Positions 31,508 through 42,368 of a stretch of 64,000 nucleotides of DNA are shown in pieces. The stretch's first letter is position 1; each line of letters opens with the position of its first letter. The translations under genes and the position numbers were made by a program. The DNA is from Daucus carota subsp. sativus (taxonomy: Eukaryota > Streptophyta > Magnoliopsida > Apiales > Apiaceae). The DNA lies in contig NC_030386.2 in the NCBI RefSeq assembly GCF_001625215.2, forward strand, positions 21,360,545-21,424,544, given 5' to 3'. Under the pieces are notes generated by a model. The model was not told where the DNA came from. It did not search any database and saw nothing but the letters and a program-made list of their open reading frames with translations.

Positions 31508-32515
31508 ATGGATTCAAGCAGTAACGATTCGCAAAAATATATATTACAACCAAAGGTTATCGAGTATGATGAAGGCAACGAAATTCTCCGAGAGTTTAGT
31601 CCTTTTATCCGAGTATACAGAGATGGTAAAATCGAAAGACTCTCTGGCACCGAGACTGTTCCTGCTGGCAATGATCCCAACACAGGTGTTCAATCGAAAG
31701 ATGTTGTAGTCACTAAAGAAACAAATGTATCAGCTAGGCTCTACATGCCCGAAAGTATAAAACCAGGTGAAAAGCTCCCTCTTCTACTCTATTTTCACGG
31801 GGGAGGTTTTGTTGTGGACAGCGCTTTCTCTCCTTCTTACCACATGCATTTAAATCAGCTTGTGAAACAAGCAAATATTGTGGTTGTTTCAGTCGATTAT
31901 CGGTTAGCCCCGGAACATCCTCTCCCTATCCCGTATTTTGATTCGTGGTTCGCGTTGGAATGGGTGGCTTCTCATTCCTTAGGGAATGGTGAAGAGCCGT
32001 GGCTCAACGAGCATGTTGATTTCGGACGACTTTTTATAGGAGGTGATAGTGCGGGAGGTAACATTGTGCACAATGTGACATTGACCGTGGGAAATGAAAC
32101 ACGCGATGATGTTAGAGTTAGAGGAGTTTGTTTGAACCATCCGATGGTTTGGGGGAGTGATGCGAGTGTTGATGGGAAAGCAATTGATGCCGAAACAAAG
32201 GAATTTATGGAGAAATTATGGCGGTTTACCTATCCGGAGACTAGCGGGACTGATGACCCGAAACTAAATCCTGATAAGATAGCAGATTTTTCGAGGTTCG
32301 GGTGCGAAAGGGTGTTGCTTGTGTCGGCTGAGCATGATTTTATGAAGGAATGGCAGTTGCATTACGGTGGTGTACTGGAAAAAAGTGGTTGGAAAGGGAA
32401 TATAGAGATGATGGAGTTTGAAGGAGAGGGCCATGTTTTCTACTTGTTTGATCCAGCTTCTGATAATGCTTTGAATCTTCTCAAGAAAATGGCTTCTTTC
32501 ATCAATCAGGAGTAG
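31508..32515 (+). CDS. Carboxylesterase (CXE), copy 3
   Basis: 335 aa, intronless, starting at the ATG in GCCATGG (strong plant context); the open frame upstream of it has only non-ATG starts. HGGG 97-100, nucleophile Ser181 in GDSAGG, Asp277 in AEHDF, His309 in GEGHVFY: complete triad. Closely related to the gene at 40437 (about 90 % identical, same length) and more distant from copies 1 and 2. The two genes arose by duplication of a unit of about 2 kb. Same enzyme family as HIDH and CXE12/13-type esterases; substrate unknown. Differences from copy 4 cluster around residues 108-113 and 186-193, next to the active site, so substrate range may differ (inference). Confidence 0.93.
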   Translation: MDSSSNDSQKYILQPKVIEYDEGNEILREFSPFIRVYRDGKIERLSGTETVPAGNDPNTGVQSKDVVVTKETNVSARLYMPESIKPGEKLPLLLYFHGGGFVVDSAFSPSYHMHLNQLVKQANIVVVSVDYRLAPEHPLPIPYFDSWFALEWVASHSLGNGEEPWLNEHVDFGRLFIGGDSAGGNIVHNVTLTVGNETRDDVRVRGVCLNHPMVWGSDASVDGKAIDAETKEFMEKLWRFTYPETSGTDDPKLNPDKIADFSRFGCERVLLVSAEHDFMKEWQLHYGGVLEKSGWKGNIEMMEFEGEGHVFYLFDPASDNALNLLKKMASFINQE

Positions 32516-32763
32516 ACCTGGCTTGCGTCCCAAACTATATATATAACTATATATGTTTATGTTGAGTTTGGCTTTGTGTGCCAAACACTTCCAACAATTA
32601 CGTGGGATTATGTGACTATGCATATCGTATAATAATGTAGAAACAAGTAAAATGGAGTACTCAGGCAGTTATGTTTAAGGAGCTCAAATCATGTGAGAAT
32701 ATGTTAATATGTTGTACGGTATATGATAGAATATTGTTTATTAGAGAAATATTCGGTCTGTTA

Positions 32764-33110
32764 GGGAGTGCTCTTACAAATTGTTGTGCTATAAAAAAAA
32801 TGCTGCTAAAAGAAGTGTTGTTGTACAAATTAAATAATTATTTGGTAATTTTATATATAAAAGCTTATTTTGAGTTATAATATAAAAAATAATGTTTTTA
32901 TGAGGTTTGATAGTCAAATCTGTAAAAGCTTCTTGCAAAAGCTGAAAAGCAGTTTTTCAAAAAACATGAGAGGACCTGCTTTTCCTAAAAGCAGTTTTTC
33001 AGTTAAAAACTGCTGTTCAGGAACACTGTTTTCAGGTTTACGAAACAGTTTAACACCTGCTTTTCAAAAAAAACTGTTGTTGCTGTCTGAAACAACCACC
33101 CCAACAATAC
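32764..33110. mobile_element. hAT-like MITE in the 3' flank of unit A
   Basis: Absent from the aligned position in unit B. Rich in AAAAGCAGTTTTTC/AAACTGCTGTT inverted words and bounded by GGGAGTGCTCTTACAAATTGTTG and, inverted, GGTATTGTTGGGGTGGTTGTT. Target duplication not clear. Confidence 0.55.
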
Positions 33111-33905
33111 CTAAAATAAGTGTCAATTGTTGCTTGGCCCATTACTACTCCGTGCACGGAGTCTCAAAGGCTCCCGGGCTTTTAAGGCTAGATCAAGTTG
33201 AGACTTTAGAACAACTCCGGTCGTGGTGTCAAAAAGAGTGTTAAAGTGTTATGTGGCATGACATTTTTGTTGGAACTCCGTTGGAGTGGAAGAAATGTCA
33301 AGTAAAGTTGTCAAATTTTGACGCCCTCTTAAAATAGAAAAATTGTATATATCACTCTAAAAACATATAGTTTCCTATCTTATGATACTTATACTTGTAC
33401 AAAGTTGTGGCATTTTTGGGTGCCAACCGTTGGAACAAATTTTTATTTAAGAATTGTCAAAAGTACAAATGAAAAGAGAGAAAAAAAATAGTAGAATTTG
33501 ATGATTTACCAAACAGTTTTTTATGTGCTTTTCAGCAAAAAACTACTGTTGTCTACAACAATAACGCCAAACACTACCTTCATGTCATCTACATAAGCGA
33601 GTATAAGAGAGTTTGTTTGAGTTTAAAGTTGTATCTTGGACATGATTGAACGTGACTTAGCCAGATAAATTTAAATTGGAAGTTTGATATGTTTACTTGA
33701 CTAATTTTAATTTATGATTAATTATTAGATTATTAAAAATATTATAATGAAAAAAAATGATTTGCAGGTAACTTGTAACTTGTAAGCAATTTTTATCAAA
33801 AGTTTCTTTCGAAAGTAAATCATTAAAATAATTTTCTCTCCAAAGTTCTTTGTGAGAGTTCTGTTTCTTCTCTCCTTTCTAGTCATACAGAATTGTGAGA
33901 GTTCG

Positions 33906-35108
33906 ATGGCTCGATATCAAAATCTAGATGAACAAATGGCAGATTTGAATATCGAAGAAGAGGAGAATGAGGATTTTGTTTTTGATGAGGATGTGGAGGA
34001 AGAAGTCAATAAATATGAGTTATGCTTGATTGTGAGGTATCTCACGGAGAAGAATATCAACACTAGGGCCATGAAGACAAAGATGACAGATATTTGGAAA
34101 CCGGCGATGGGAATGACTATTAAAGAAATTGATCCAGGCATCTTTTTACTGCAGTTTTACCATAAGGAAGACATGTTGTGGGTGTTGAATGAAGGGCCTT
34201 GGTCATTCGATAATGCAATGTTACTGCTTGAGAGGATTCCATCGGGTGAGGAACCATTAAAAGTTCCATTGTGGTTCATGAACATATGGGTACAGATTCA
34301 TAACCTTCCATCCGGGTTTATGTCGGAGGCAGTGGGCAAGCAACTGGGGGATTTTTTTGGAGAGTTTCTTATGTATGATGCTAAGAACAATACAAGCATA
34401 AGGAGGGAGTTCATGCGCATTCAAATAAGGATTGATGTCCGGAGGCCACTCAAGAGGAGAAAGAAGATTAAAAGAAAAGATGGTTCGGAATTTACAGTTA
34501 CTTGTATATATGAAAGACTTGGAGATTTCTGCTTTGTGTGCGAACTTGTAACACATACTGAGAGATTCTGTAGGAGATTCATGGACAAAAGAGGAGATGA
34601 AGTGGCTAAGGAGTGGGGTGTCTGGCTAAGGGCGCCGCCGAGAAGGGTGGCCGGGCAGGGGAGGAGCAAGTGGCTGAGGGAGGAGGGAGATAAGGATTGG
34701 GAGGCGAAAATGGGGGGAGATAATAACGGCCCAGGTTTCACGGGCGAGAATTCAGGAGAACAAAATAAAGATATAACTGTAAGTCGAGTTTCAAGGGATT
34801 CTGGTCCAATTATGGTTAGCAATCCTGTGTTTGCGGAAAATCAGCTATCACCATCTGTAGTGGCGGGAGTTATCCAAATTTCAAATAATTATATTGGACC
34901 TGATGCGGAGGAAAGTAGTGGGCTGAATATAGAAGATATGAAGAGAAGGAGAAGTGGTCATGCATCAAACACTGTAATGGATATTAATGATAGTTCGAAA
35001 ATCATAAAGGGTACACATACGGAAGTTGTTCTTTCTGAAATGGATTGTTCAGCATCCTCTCATCATGTTTTGGCTAAGCTTGCTAAGCAAGCTAGCCAGT
35101 CGCAATGA
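33906..35108 (+). CDS. LINE ORF1 protein (DUF4283 plus zinc knuckle)
   Basis: 400 aa from the ATG in TCGATGGCTCG; an upstream in-frame ATG at 33852 would add 18 hydrophobic residues and is less likely. An acidic N-terminus (EEEENEDFVFDEDVEEE) is followed by a DUF4283-type RNA-binding region (about 40-190: LWVLNEGPWSFDN, then WVQIHNLPSGFM) and a CX2CX4HX4C knuckle CFVCELVTHTERFC. The C-terminus is low in complexity. It would bind LINE RNA. The frame is intact, unlike ORF2, and the stop overlaps the ORF2 start. Confidence 0.85.
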   Translation: MARYQNLDEQMADLNIEEEENEDFVFDEDVEEEVNKYELCLIVRYLTEKNINTRAMKTKMTDIWKPAMGMTIKEIDPGIFLLQFYHKEDMLWVLNEGPWSFDNAMLLLERIPSGEEPLKVPLWFMNIWVQIHNLPSGFMSEAVGKQLGDFFGEFLMYDAKNNTSIRREFMRIQIRIDVRRPLKRRKKIKRKDGSEFTVTCIYERLGDFCFVCELVTHTERFCRRFMDKRGDEVAKEWGVWLRAPPRRVAGQGRSKWLREEGDKDWEAKMGGDNNGPGFTGENSGEQNKDITVSRVSRDSGPIMVSNPVFAENQLSPSVVAGVIQISNNYIGPDAEESSGLNIEDMKRRRSGHASNTVMDINDSSKIIKGTHTEVVLSEMDCSASSHHVLAKLAKQASQSQ

Positions 35109-38100
35109 TTCTGTTAAGCTGGAACTGCCGTGGGATGGGGAACCTCTGCGCAGTTCGGATTCTAGGGGACTTGATTAAGTCCCATAAACCCTCTTTGTTA
35201 TTTTTGTCAGAAACTTTAGTAACAGGTGAGAGTATAGCAGAATTATGCTCGAAGTTTGGCTTTTCAGATTACTTTGCTGTGGATAGAGTTGGCCAAGGAG
35301 GTGGCTTGGCAGTTTTCTGGAGGAATAATTTTAGCTGTAAGATAGTGAATTCTTCCTCTAATCACATTGATGTTCATGTAATGGAAAGGAATCTCCCTGC
35401 TTGGAGATTAACTTGCTTCTACGGATTTTCAGAAAGAGCTCATCGACAAGAATCTTGGGATTTTTTAAGGAACTTAGCAGGGCAGGATCAAATCCCTTGG
35501 TGCATATTCGGAGACTTTAACGACATGTTGTATGTCACTGATAAAAAGGGGATTCATCCTCATCCTCAAGCTCTCTTTGATGGATTCCGATCGGCTATTG
35601 AAGATTGTTCTCTTTCTGAAATTGATCCCACTGGAGGTGACTTTACTTGGGAAAAGAGCAAAGGCACCCCGAATTGGGTGCGGGAGAAGCTTGATAGAGC
35701 TTTTGCAACGGACACATGGTGGCATAAATTTCCCCTGTGTAATCTCTCTGTAATACACACAACTCGCTTTGATCATGATCCTATAAAACTAGACCTTGCA
35801 GCTTTCTCTTTTTCTAGGAAACAGTTCAGATTTCGATTTGAGAATACGTGGTTAAAGGAGCAAACTTTTCATGAAGAGGTGTCGACGTTCTGGAAAGATT
35901 TACCTCCAACTCATCTGCTACCAAAGCTCATTTCGGTTTCTTCCTTTATGGCTAAATGGGGAAGGAATTTATTTCACAAATTTAGAGAAAAAGTCAAAAA
36001 AACAGAAAGAGGTTTTGAATGAGTTTGTTAATAGAGAAGATGAAGATGGTGTCAGAAAGTATTTCGAGGAAAGGGATCGGTTGAATGATTTACTGCTTCA
36101 TGAAGAACAATATTGGAAGCAAAGAGCAAAGGTTTTTTGGCTTACGGAAGGAGACACTAACTCAAATTTTTTTCATGCCCAGGCATCATCGAGGAAGAAA
36201 CTCAATCATATTAGTCATTTGAAAAATGATGAGGGGGACTTGATTGATAACCACGATGCGATGTGTGAGTTGACGAAGGAGTACTATAAAGGTGTTTTAA
36301 CAGCCCGAGGCCAGGAATTCACCATGAAAACAACTCTGAGACGGGTGTGCTCACGGATACTCAGAATGCTAATCTGATTGCAGCCTTGACATTTGCAGAA
36401 TTTGACGTGGCTGTTAAGCAGATGCATCCTAATAAGGCGTCAGGACCGGACGGATTTAGTCCGGCTTTCTTCCAACATTTTTGGCAGCTCCTGGGGTTGG
36501 AGGTATTCAACTGTTGTAAAAAGTGGCTGGATGATGTTTCTTTCCCTGCTGAGTTGAATAATACGAATCTGGTTCTTATAGTAAAGAAAGAAAATGTGGA
36601 AAATTTAGCAGATTTGCGGCCTATAGCTCTATGCAATGTCCTCTATAAAATTCTTGCAAAAGTTCTCGCAAATAGGTTGAAGATGATTCCCCTTAGCACA
36701 ATCTTGAAAAATCAGTCTGCATTCGTTCCAGGCCGGAGCATAACTGATATTGTCCTTATTGCCTTTGAGATCATTCATCACATGAAACTGAAAAAGTCTA
36801 GAAACGATGGTGAGGTGGCCTTAAAGCTAGATATAAGTAAGGCTTATGATCGTGTTGATTGGTCTTTCTTGAGACACAGAATGGAAGTAATGGGGTTTTC
36901 TGATAAGTGGATTCGCTGGATGCTACTTTGTGTGACTACAGTGCAATATAACGTGTGCTTCAACGGTTCATTAGTAGGCCCTATAACTCCTAGCAGAGGT
37001 TTACGGCAAGGAGATCCATTATCTCCTTACTTTTTTCTCCTATGCGTTGAGGGGCTGTCTCATATATTAACGAAGGTGCAGTAGCAGGGCATGTACATGG
37101 ATGCAAAATCAGTCCACTAGCACCAGCTGTAACTCACCTTCTGTTCGCGGATGACAGCTTCATGTTTTTCAAAGCCTCGAAGGAGGAAACTAACACTGTC
37201 AAAAGGCTGTTAAATTCTTATGAGTATTATTTAGGACAAACGATCAATTATCAGAAGTCAGGGTTTTTTTTCAGTGTGAATGTCAGGCGTGACAAACAAA
37301 AGGAGATAACGGATATTCTGGGTGTTTCGAATGCGTTGGGAAATAGCAAATATCTGGGGCTACCTTCGCTGGTGGGGAGATCAAAGAAACGGGTCTTCAG
37401 TTTCCTAAAAGAAAGAGTGTGGAAGAGAATTCAAGGATGGAGTAATAAAACTTTGTCACGAGCAGGTAAAACAATCATGATCAAGAATATTGCTCAGTCA
37501 ATACCTTCTTACTGTATGTCTTGTTTTTTAATCCCGAAATCCTTAAGTCAAGAAATCGAAAGAATGATGAACGGGTACTGGTGGCAGTCTAGTAATAGCA
37601 ACAATAAAGGAGTTCGATGGCTTGCTTGGGAAAGGATGTGCATGGCAAAAAGTAAAGGAGGGATGGGTTTCAGGAGCCTCACTGGCTTCAACCTGGCTTT
37701 ACTAGGGAAACATGTCTGGAATTTTATGTCAAATCCTAATGCTCTGGTTATTAGTATCTACAAAGCTAAATACTTTCATGATGGCCACTTACTGAAAGCG
37801 AAAAAAGGTTCTAACTCAAGCTTTATCTGGACCGGATTGTGGAAAGCTAAAGAAGAGCTATGTAAAGGTTTCAAGTGGGTTTTAGGAGATGGAAATGACA
37901 TCAATATTTTCAGTGATCAATGGCTACGGGGAAAAAGAGATTTTTGTGTGGAGAATCATCATGTTAATAGTGTCAGAAATGATAAAGTTAGTGCATATTT
38001 CTGTTCTAATACTAAAGAGTGGGACGAGCATAAGATACGCCAAACTTTTCACGATGACGACGTCAAGTGTATTCTGCAAACTCGAATTCCTCAAAACCAA

Positions 38101-39216
38101 GTCAAAGACAGAGTTGCATGGATGGCTACTGCTGATGGCAAGTACTCTGTTAAATCTGGATATCACTTTTGGTACGACCGTAATGGAGACATGACCGCTG
38201 TAGTTGAATCGAGAGGATGGAATAGGCTCTGGAATCTTGATTTGCCTCATAAAATCAAAATTTTCATGTGGAGGTTCTGCAGGAATAACTTACCTATCAG
38301 GTATCTTTTAAGGCATAAAGGAGTATTATGTCCGATTACATGTCCAGTGTGTGAAGCTAATGTGGAGCATTTATTACATGTATTCTTTGACTGCCATTAT
38401 GCTAAGAAATGCTGGGAAGAAGCTGGCTTGGTTTACGATATGAGAGCAGTGGAGGATACACCCCAATGGCTTCTGGACAAACTAAGCAATGGCATAGCAG
38501 AAACTCTGACTACTATTGCTAAGGTTCTATGGCGTATCTGGTTTGGTCAAAATAAAAAAGTGTGGGAGTCTAAGTTGATTGCCCCAGACACTATAATTTT
38601 GCTTAGCTCTCGTCAAATAACCGAATGGAAGGACGCGCAAAGAAGGAAACAAGCTCATGACCGAGGGCCTGGAAACACAACAACGCAGGTAGAAGTCAAA
38701 TGGGAAAAACCAGATGCAGAGTGCACGAAACTCAATGTGGATGCTTCATTGTATGAGGGCGCTACATTGTTCTCAGTTGGAATGGTCCTCACGGATAGTG
38801 CAGGTGCGTTTATTGTGGGCAAAAATATGAAGATAAGTAGAGTAGTGACAGCCCTTGAGGCTGAAGCTATAGGTGTTCATGAGGCGTTGATTTGGATGGA
38901 AGAAAGATCAACTCAGCAGCAGATGGTGATTGAAACTGATTCTCTCCAGGTGGCTAATGCATTAAACAAGAATTCGAAGTACTTGCTAATGCATTAAACA
39001 AGAATTCGAAGTACTTTTCAGAAGTAGGTAATACTCTGGATTTGTGTCGTGCTAAAATGAGACATAGAGATTGCCTGGTCATCAGTCATGTTAGGAGGCA
39101 AGCAGATAGGATAGCTCATGTTATGGCTAGAATTCTCTATTTGTTGGATAGCTTCAATTTGTTTTCTGCTCCTCCACAATATGTGTTGGAGACTTTGCTT
39201 TCTGATTCTAGTTAAT
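35105..39216 (+). pseudogene. LINE ORF2 (endonuclease, reverse transcriptase, RNase H), frameshifted
   Basis: Pieces in order: AP-endonuclease (35105-36022: WNCRGMGN, SETL, GDFND, then DHDPI); linker (to about 36340) in another frame; RT (36347-37084: PNKASGPDGF, KLDISKAYDRVDW, GLRQGDPLSP); after a frame change near 37081, FADD, then KYLGLP and a zinc-binding RT tail (CPVCEANVEHLLHVFFDC); RNase H (NVDASL, LEAEA, ETDSLQ). Frame changes lie near 36000, 36345 and 37081, and a 32-bp duplication at 38953-39016 shifts the last part. It cannot make a full protein. Confidence 0.9.
38953..39016. repeat. 32-bp tandem duplication in LINE RNase H
   Basis: GCTAATGCATTAAACAAGAATTCGAAGTACTT occurs back to back (38953-38984, 38985-39016), identical. 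As 32 is not a multiple of 3, it brings in an early stop. Confidence 0.95.
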
Positions 39217-39242
39217 AAAATCTTTTCTTTCAAAAAAAAAAA

Positions 39243-40436
39243 CCTCCAACATTAAGTTAATTTTTGATTTTAAATTTGTTTGCACGTATTACAAAAGTTT
39301 TAAGCCTCCGAAGACCACACAAAAGGATGATGCTTTTGCCATATCGATAGAAGTACGGTTTTGTGAACAAATTCTTGGCGAAAACTTGGATTTAACAGGA
39401 TGCGTGTATATATATATTAGAAAGTATAAGGGTGTTACACAATATCAGTTCAAATCATAATTAACATTTTCGATATGATATAATTGATCAAAGTTGATAT
39501 TAGAAAAATGGGAAAATACTATATTTTTAAAAAGTCATTAATACTACCTCCGACTCTGTCCTACGGTTCTTTGTATTGATATTAAACACAGATGTCAAAA
39601 ACATTATATAAAATTATATCAAAGAATAACTATAATCCGTAAAATATTGAGACCCATTATATTTTATTGTGAAAGTTGGAAGAAAATAATTAGTTAGATT
39701 AGTTTTATATTATAAAATTTTGCTATTTTTAGAAATTTTTGAAAAATTAGAATTAAAACTGAGATCTGAAGAAAAAGTATAAGAAAATCATCAAACAGAA
39801 GGTATATACATTCAGAAAACACGTATGTTAATTCACTATTATCACATTTGTATTTTTCATTTTTGAATGTCATTCTCAACTTCACATTTCAAAACTTTCC
39901 AAAAATCATAATCTTTTATTATTCAAAAATCAATCTCACCCCTTCTATACACTTCTGAAAATCTGTCAATTAAGTTAAACGACTAATTCCGTCACTTGAT
40001 ATATTATTAAATTTTAAAAAGATATAAAAATTTTAGTCAATGCCGCGATTTCAAAATATGAAAGGCACGGAGAAAGTCTTCATGTTAAAATATAAATCTT
40101 AATAAATAATATATTAGTTTTTTAATTAATTCGAATTAACATCCATTTTCTTGCGATCAACTGATTAGCATATTGTTGTGCATTCAATTATTTTTCTACC
40201 GACTATGAAATAGTCGTCCTAATTTGCATGATCAGCTACATCCGTGATCTAACATCCCGTACTTCTTCGCTAGTTCACCGTCAAATGCGATTATTAGCCG
40301 TTATATTAGTACCTAATACTCAATTGCAATTGTTAGCCGTGAAATTAGGTACAGACTGTATAAACATCAGCTCTCTAATAATTCATGACAGTTGAGCTCT
40401 AAACACATTTTCTTGTATTCTTTCTTATCCTTTGCC
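39243..40436. other. Intergenic region and promoter of carboxylesterase 4
   Basis: AT-rich to about 40000, then homologous to the promoter of gene 3. No gene seen. Confidence 0.5.
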
Positions 40437-41444
40437 ATGGACTCAAGCAGTAACGATGCGGCAAAAAATATATTACAACCAAAGGTTATCGAATATGATG
40501 AAGGCAACGAAATTCTCCGAGACTTTATTCCTTTTATCCGAGTATACAGAGATGGTAAAATCGAAAGACTCGCTTGCACGGAGATTGTACCTGCTGGCAA
40601 TGATCCCAACACAGGTGTGCAATCGAAAGATGTTGTGGTCACAAAAGAAACGAATGTATCAGCTAGGCTCTACATGCCCGAAAGTATAAAACCAGGTGAA
40701 AAGCTCCCTCTTCTAATTTATTTTCACGGGGGAGGTTTTGTTGTGGAGAGCGCTTTCTCTCGTATTTACAACACGCATTTAAATCAGCTTGTGAAACAAG
40801 CAAATATTGTGGTTGTTTCGGTGGATTATCGATTAGCCCCGGAGCATCCTCTCCCGATCCCGTATTTTGATTCGTGGTTCGCCTTTAATTGGGTCGCTTC
40901 TCATTCCTCGGGGAATGGTGAAGAGCCGTGGCTCAACGAGCATGTTGATTTCGGACGAGTTTTTATAGGAGGTGATAGTGCAGGAGGTAACCTCGCGCAC
41001 AATGTGGCAATGGCCGTGGGAAATGAAACACGCGATGATATAAGAGTTAGGGGAGTTTGTTTGAACCATCCGATGGTTTGGGGAAGTGATGCAAGTGTTG
41101 ATGGGAAAGTGATTGATGCTGGAATAAAAGAATTCATGGAAAAATTATGGCGGTTTACGTATCCGGAGACTAGCGGGACTGATGACCCGAAACTGAATCC
41201 TGATAAGATAGCCGATTTTTCGAGGTTCGGGTGCGAAAGAGTGTTGCTTGTGGTGGCTGAACATGATTTTATGAGGGAATGGCAGTTGCATTACGGTGGT
41301 GTATTGGGAAAATGTGGTTGGAAAGGGAATATAGAGATCATGGAGTGTGAAGGAGAGGGCCATGTTTTCTACTTGTTTGATCCGGCTTCTGATAATGCTT
41401 TGGCTCTTCTCAAGAAAATGGCTTCTTTCATTAATCAGGAGTAG
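40437..41444 (+). CDS. Carboxylesterase (CXE), copy 4
   Basis: 335 aa, intronless, start in GCCATGG as in copy 3. HGGG 97-100, Ser181 in GDSAGG, Asp277 in AEHDF, His309 in GEGHVFY, all kept. About 90 % identical to copy 3; changes include PS to RI at 109-110, HM to NT at 112-113, LE to FN at 150-151 and IV to LA at 186-187, near the substrate pocket. The promoter lacks the TATAAATA box of copy 3 but keeps a TATAAA at 40359-40364, 78 bp before the ATG. Intact, so probably a working esterase with altered expression (inference). Confidence 0.93.
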   Translation: MDSSSNDAAKNILQPKVIEYDEGNEILRDFIPFIRVYRDGKIERLACTEIVPAGNDPNTGVQSKDVVVTKETNVSARLYMPESIKPGEKLPLLIYFHGGGFVVESAFSRIYNTHLNQLVKQANIVVVSVDYRLAPEHPLPIPYFDSWFAFNWVASHSSGNGEEPWLNEHVDFGRVFIGGDSAGGNLAHNVAMAVGNETRDDIRVRGVCLNHPMVWGSDASVDGKVIDAGIKEFMEKLWRFTYPETSGTDDPKLNPDKIADFSRFGCERVLLVVAEHDFMREWQLHYGGVLGKCGWKGNIEIMECEGEGHVFYLFDPASDNALALLKKMASFINQE

Positions 41445-41585
41445 ACCTGGCTTGCGTCACAAACTATATATGTTTATGTTGAGTTTGGCTTGTTTGCCAA
41501 ACACTTCCAACAATTATTGGGATTATGTGACTATGCATATCGTATAAATGTAGAAACAAGTAAAATGGAGTTCTAATGGGATGTA

Positions 41586-41951
41586 GAGCAATTCCAATGC
41601 AATGCTATATTTAAATCTATTGCTATATTATAGCATCAAAACAAAAAAATCTCAAACTCCAAAAAGATGCTATATTTGAATGCATCCTGCATCCTTGGTT
41701 CTATATTTGAAACTAAGGATGGATTCATCCATGTCGCCACATCATCAACAACTAGAAATTGGTGAAAATTTGTTGAGATATTTAATGAAAGTTATAAAAA
41801 TTAGATAAAAGTTAAAGTGTTGGTTAAATTTGAAACTAACTATAAAACTTAGAATTGGAGTGCAAGTTTTATTTTAGTAATAAAAAACATTTTTTGGTGC
41901 TATATTATAACAATAGCAATAAATATATAGCATTTAGCATTGGACTTGCTG
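41586..41951. mobile_element. MITE in the 3' flank of unit B
   Basis: Inverted ends GAGCAATTCCAATGCAATGC and CAGCAAGTCCAATGCTAAATGC. Interior repeats GCTATATT words. Absent from unit A. Target duplication not clear. Confidence 0.7.
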
Positions 41952-42368
41952 TGAGAGGGTGGAACATGTTTATATCAGAGAAATGTTCAGAACTAAAGCA
42001 AGTGTCACTTGTCGCTTTGGCCCATTACTACTCGGTGAGGTTGTCTCGGAGGCTCATGGGCTTTGAAGTCAAGAGCTAGTTCAGACCTTAATGTTATCTG
42101 AATAAGCCGGTCCGAATAAGAGTATGTGTGGGATAAATTTAAATTATGTATATTTGTATAATTTTATATTATAGATGATTTATGAGTTATTAACATAATG
42201 ATTAAAATATAAATTTGATAGATTATTTATTTTAGTATTGGAATTGTTTTTTATTACAAAACATCATAAAAAATAAATTAAGTTGTGCAAAAAAGTTTGC
42301 ATCAAAAAAAAAAGTTATCAAAAAAGTACATTCTACGTAACTCTTGATTTTAAATCAGATTCTAACTC

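Larger units (their letters stand above)
30990..33780 (+). repeat. Duplicated unit A (carries carboxylesterase 3)
   Basis: Promoter, gene and 3' flank align with 40000-42300 (unit B). Shared markers: GAAAGGCAC(T/G)...AGAAAGTCTTCAT upstream (31042, 40061), the coding region, AAACAAGTAAAATGGAGT after it (about 32640, 41556), TTGGCCCATTACTACTC (33133, 42018) and the TAAGC(G/C).G...TAAGAG block (33595, 42105). Unit A has two extra insertions in its 3' flank (about 32764-33110, 33211-33577). Edges approximate. Confidence 0.8.
33790..39242 (+). mobile_element. Full-length but broken LINE (L1-type)
   Basis: ORF1 (33906-35108) and ORF2 (from 35105) overlap in ATGA, followed by a 3' UTR and a poly(A) of about 12 at 39231-39242. 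ORF2 is broken by several frameshifts. The 5' edge is estimated; no target duplication was found. It lies between the two duplicated carboxylesterase units. Confidence 0.85.
40000..42300 (+). repeat. Duplicated unit B (carries carboxylesterase 4)
   Basis: Counterpart of 30990-33780. Lacks the unit A insertions but has its own MITE (41586-41951) and a promoter deletion of about 63 bp. Confidence 0.8.
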
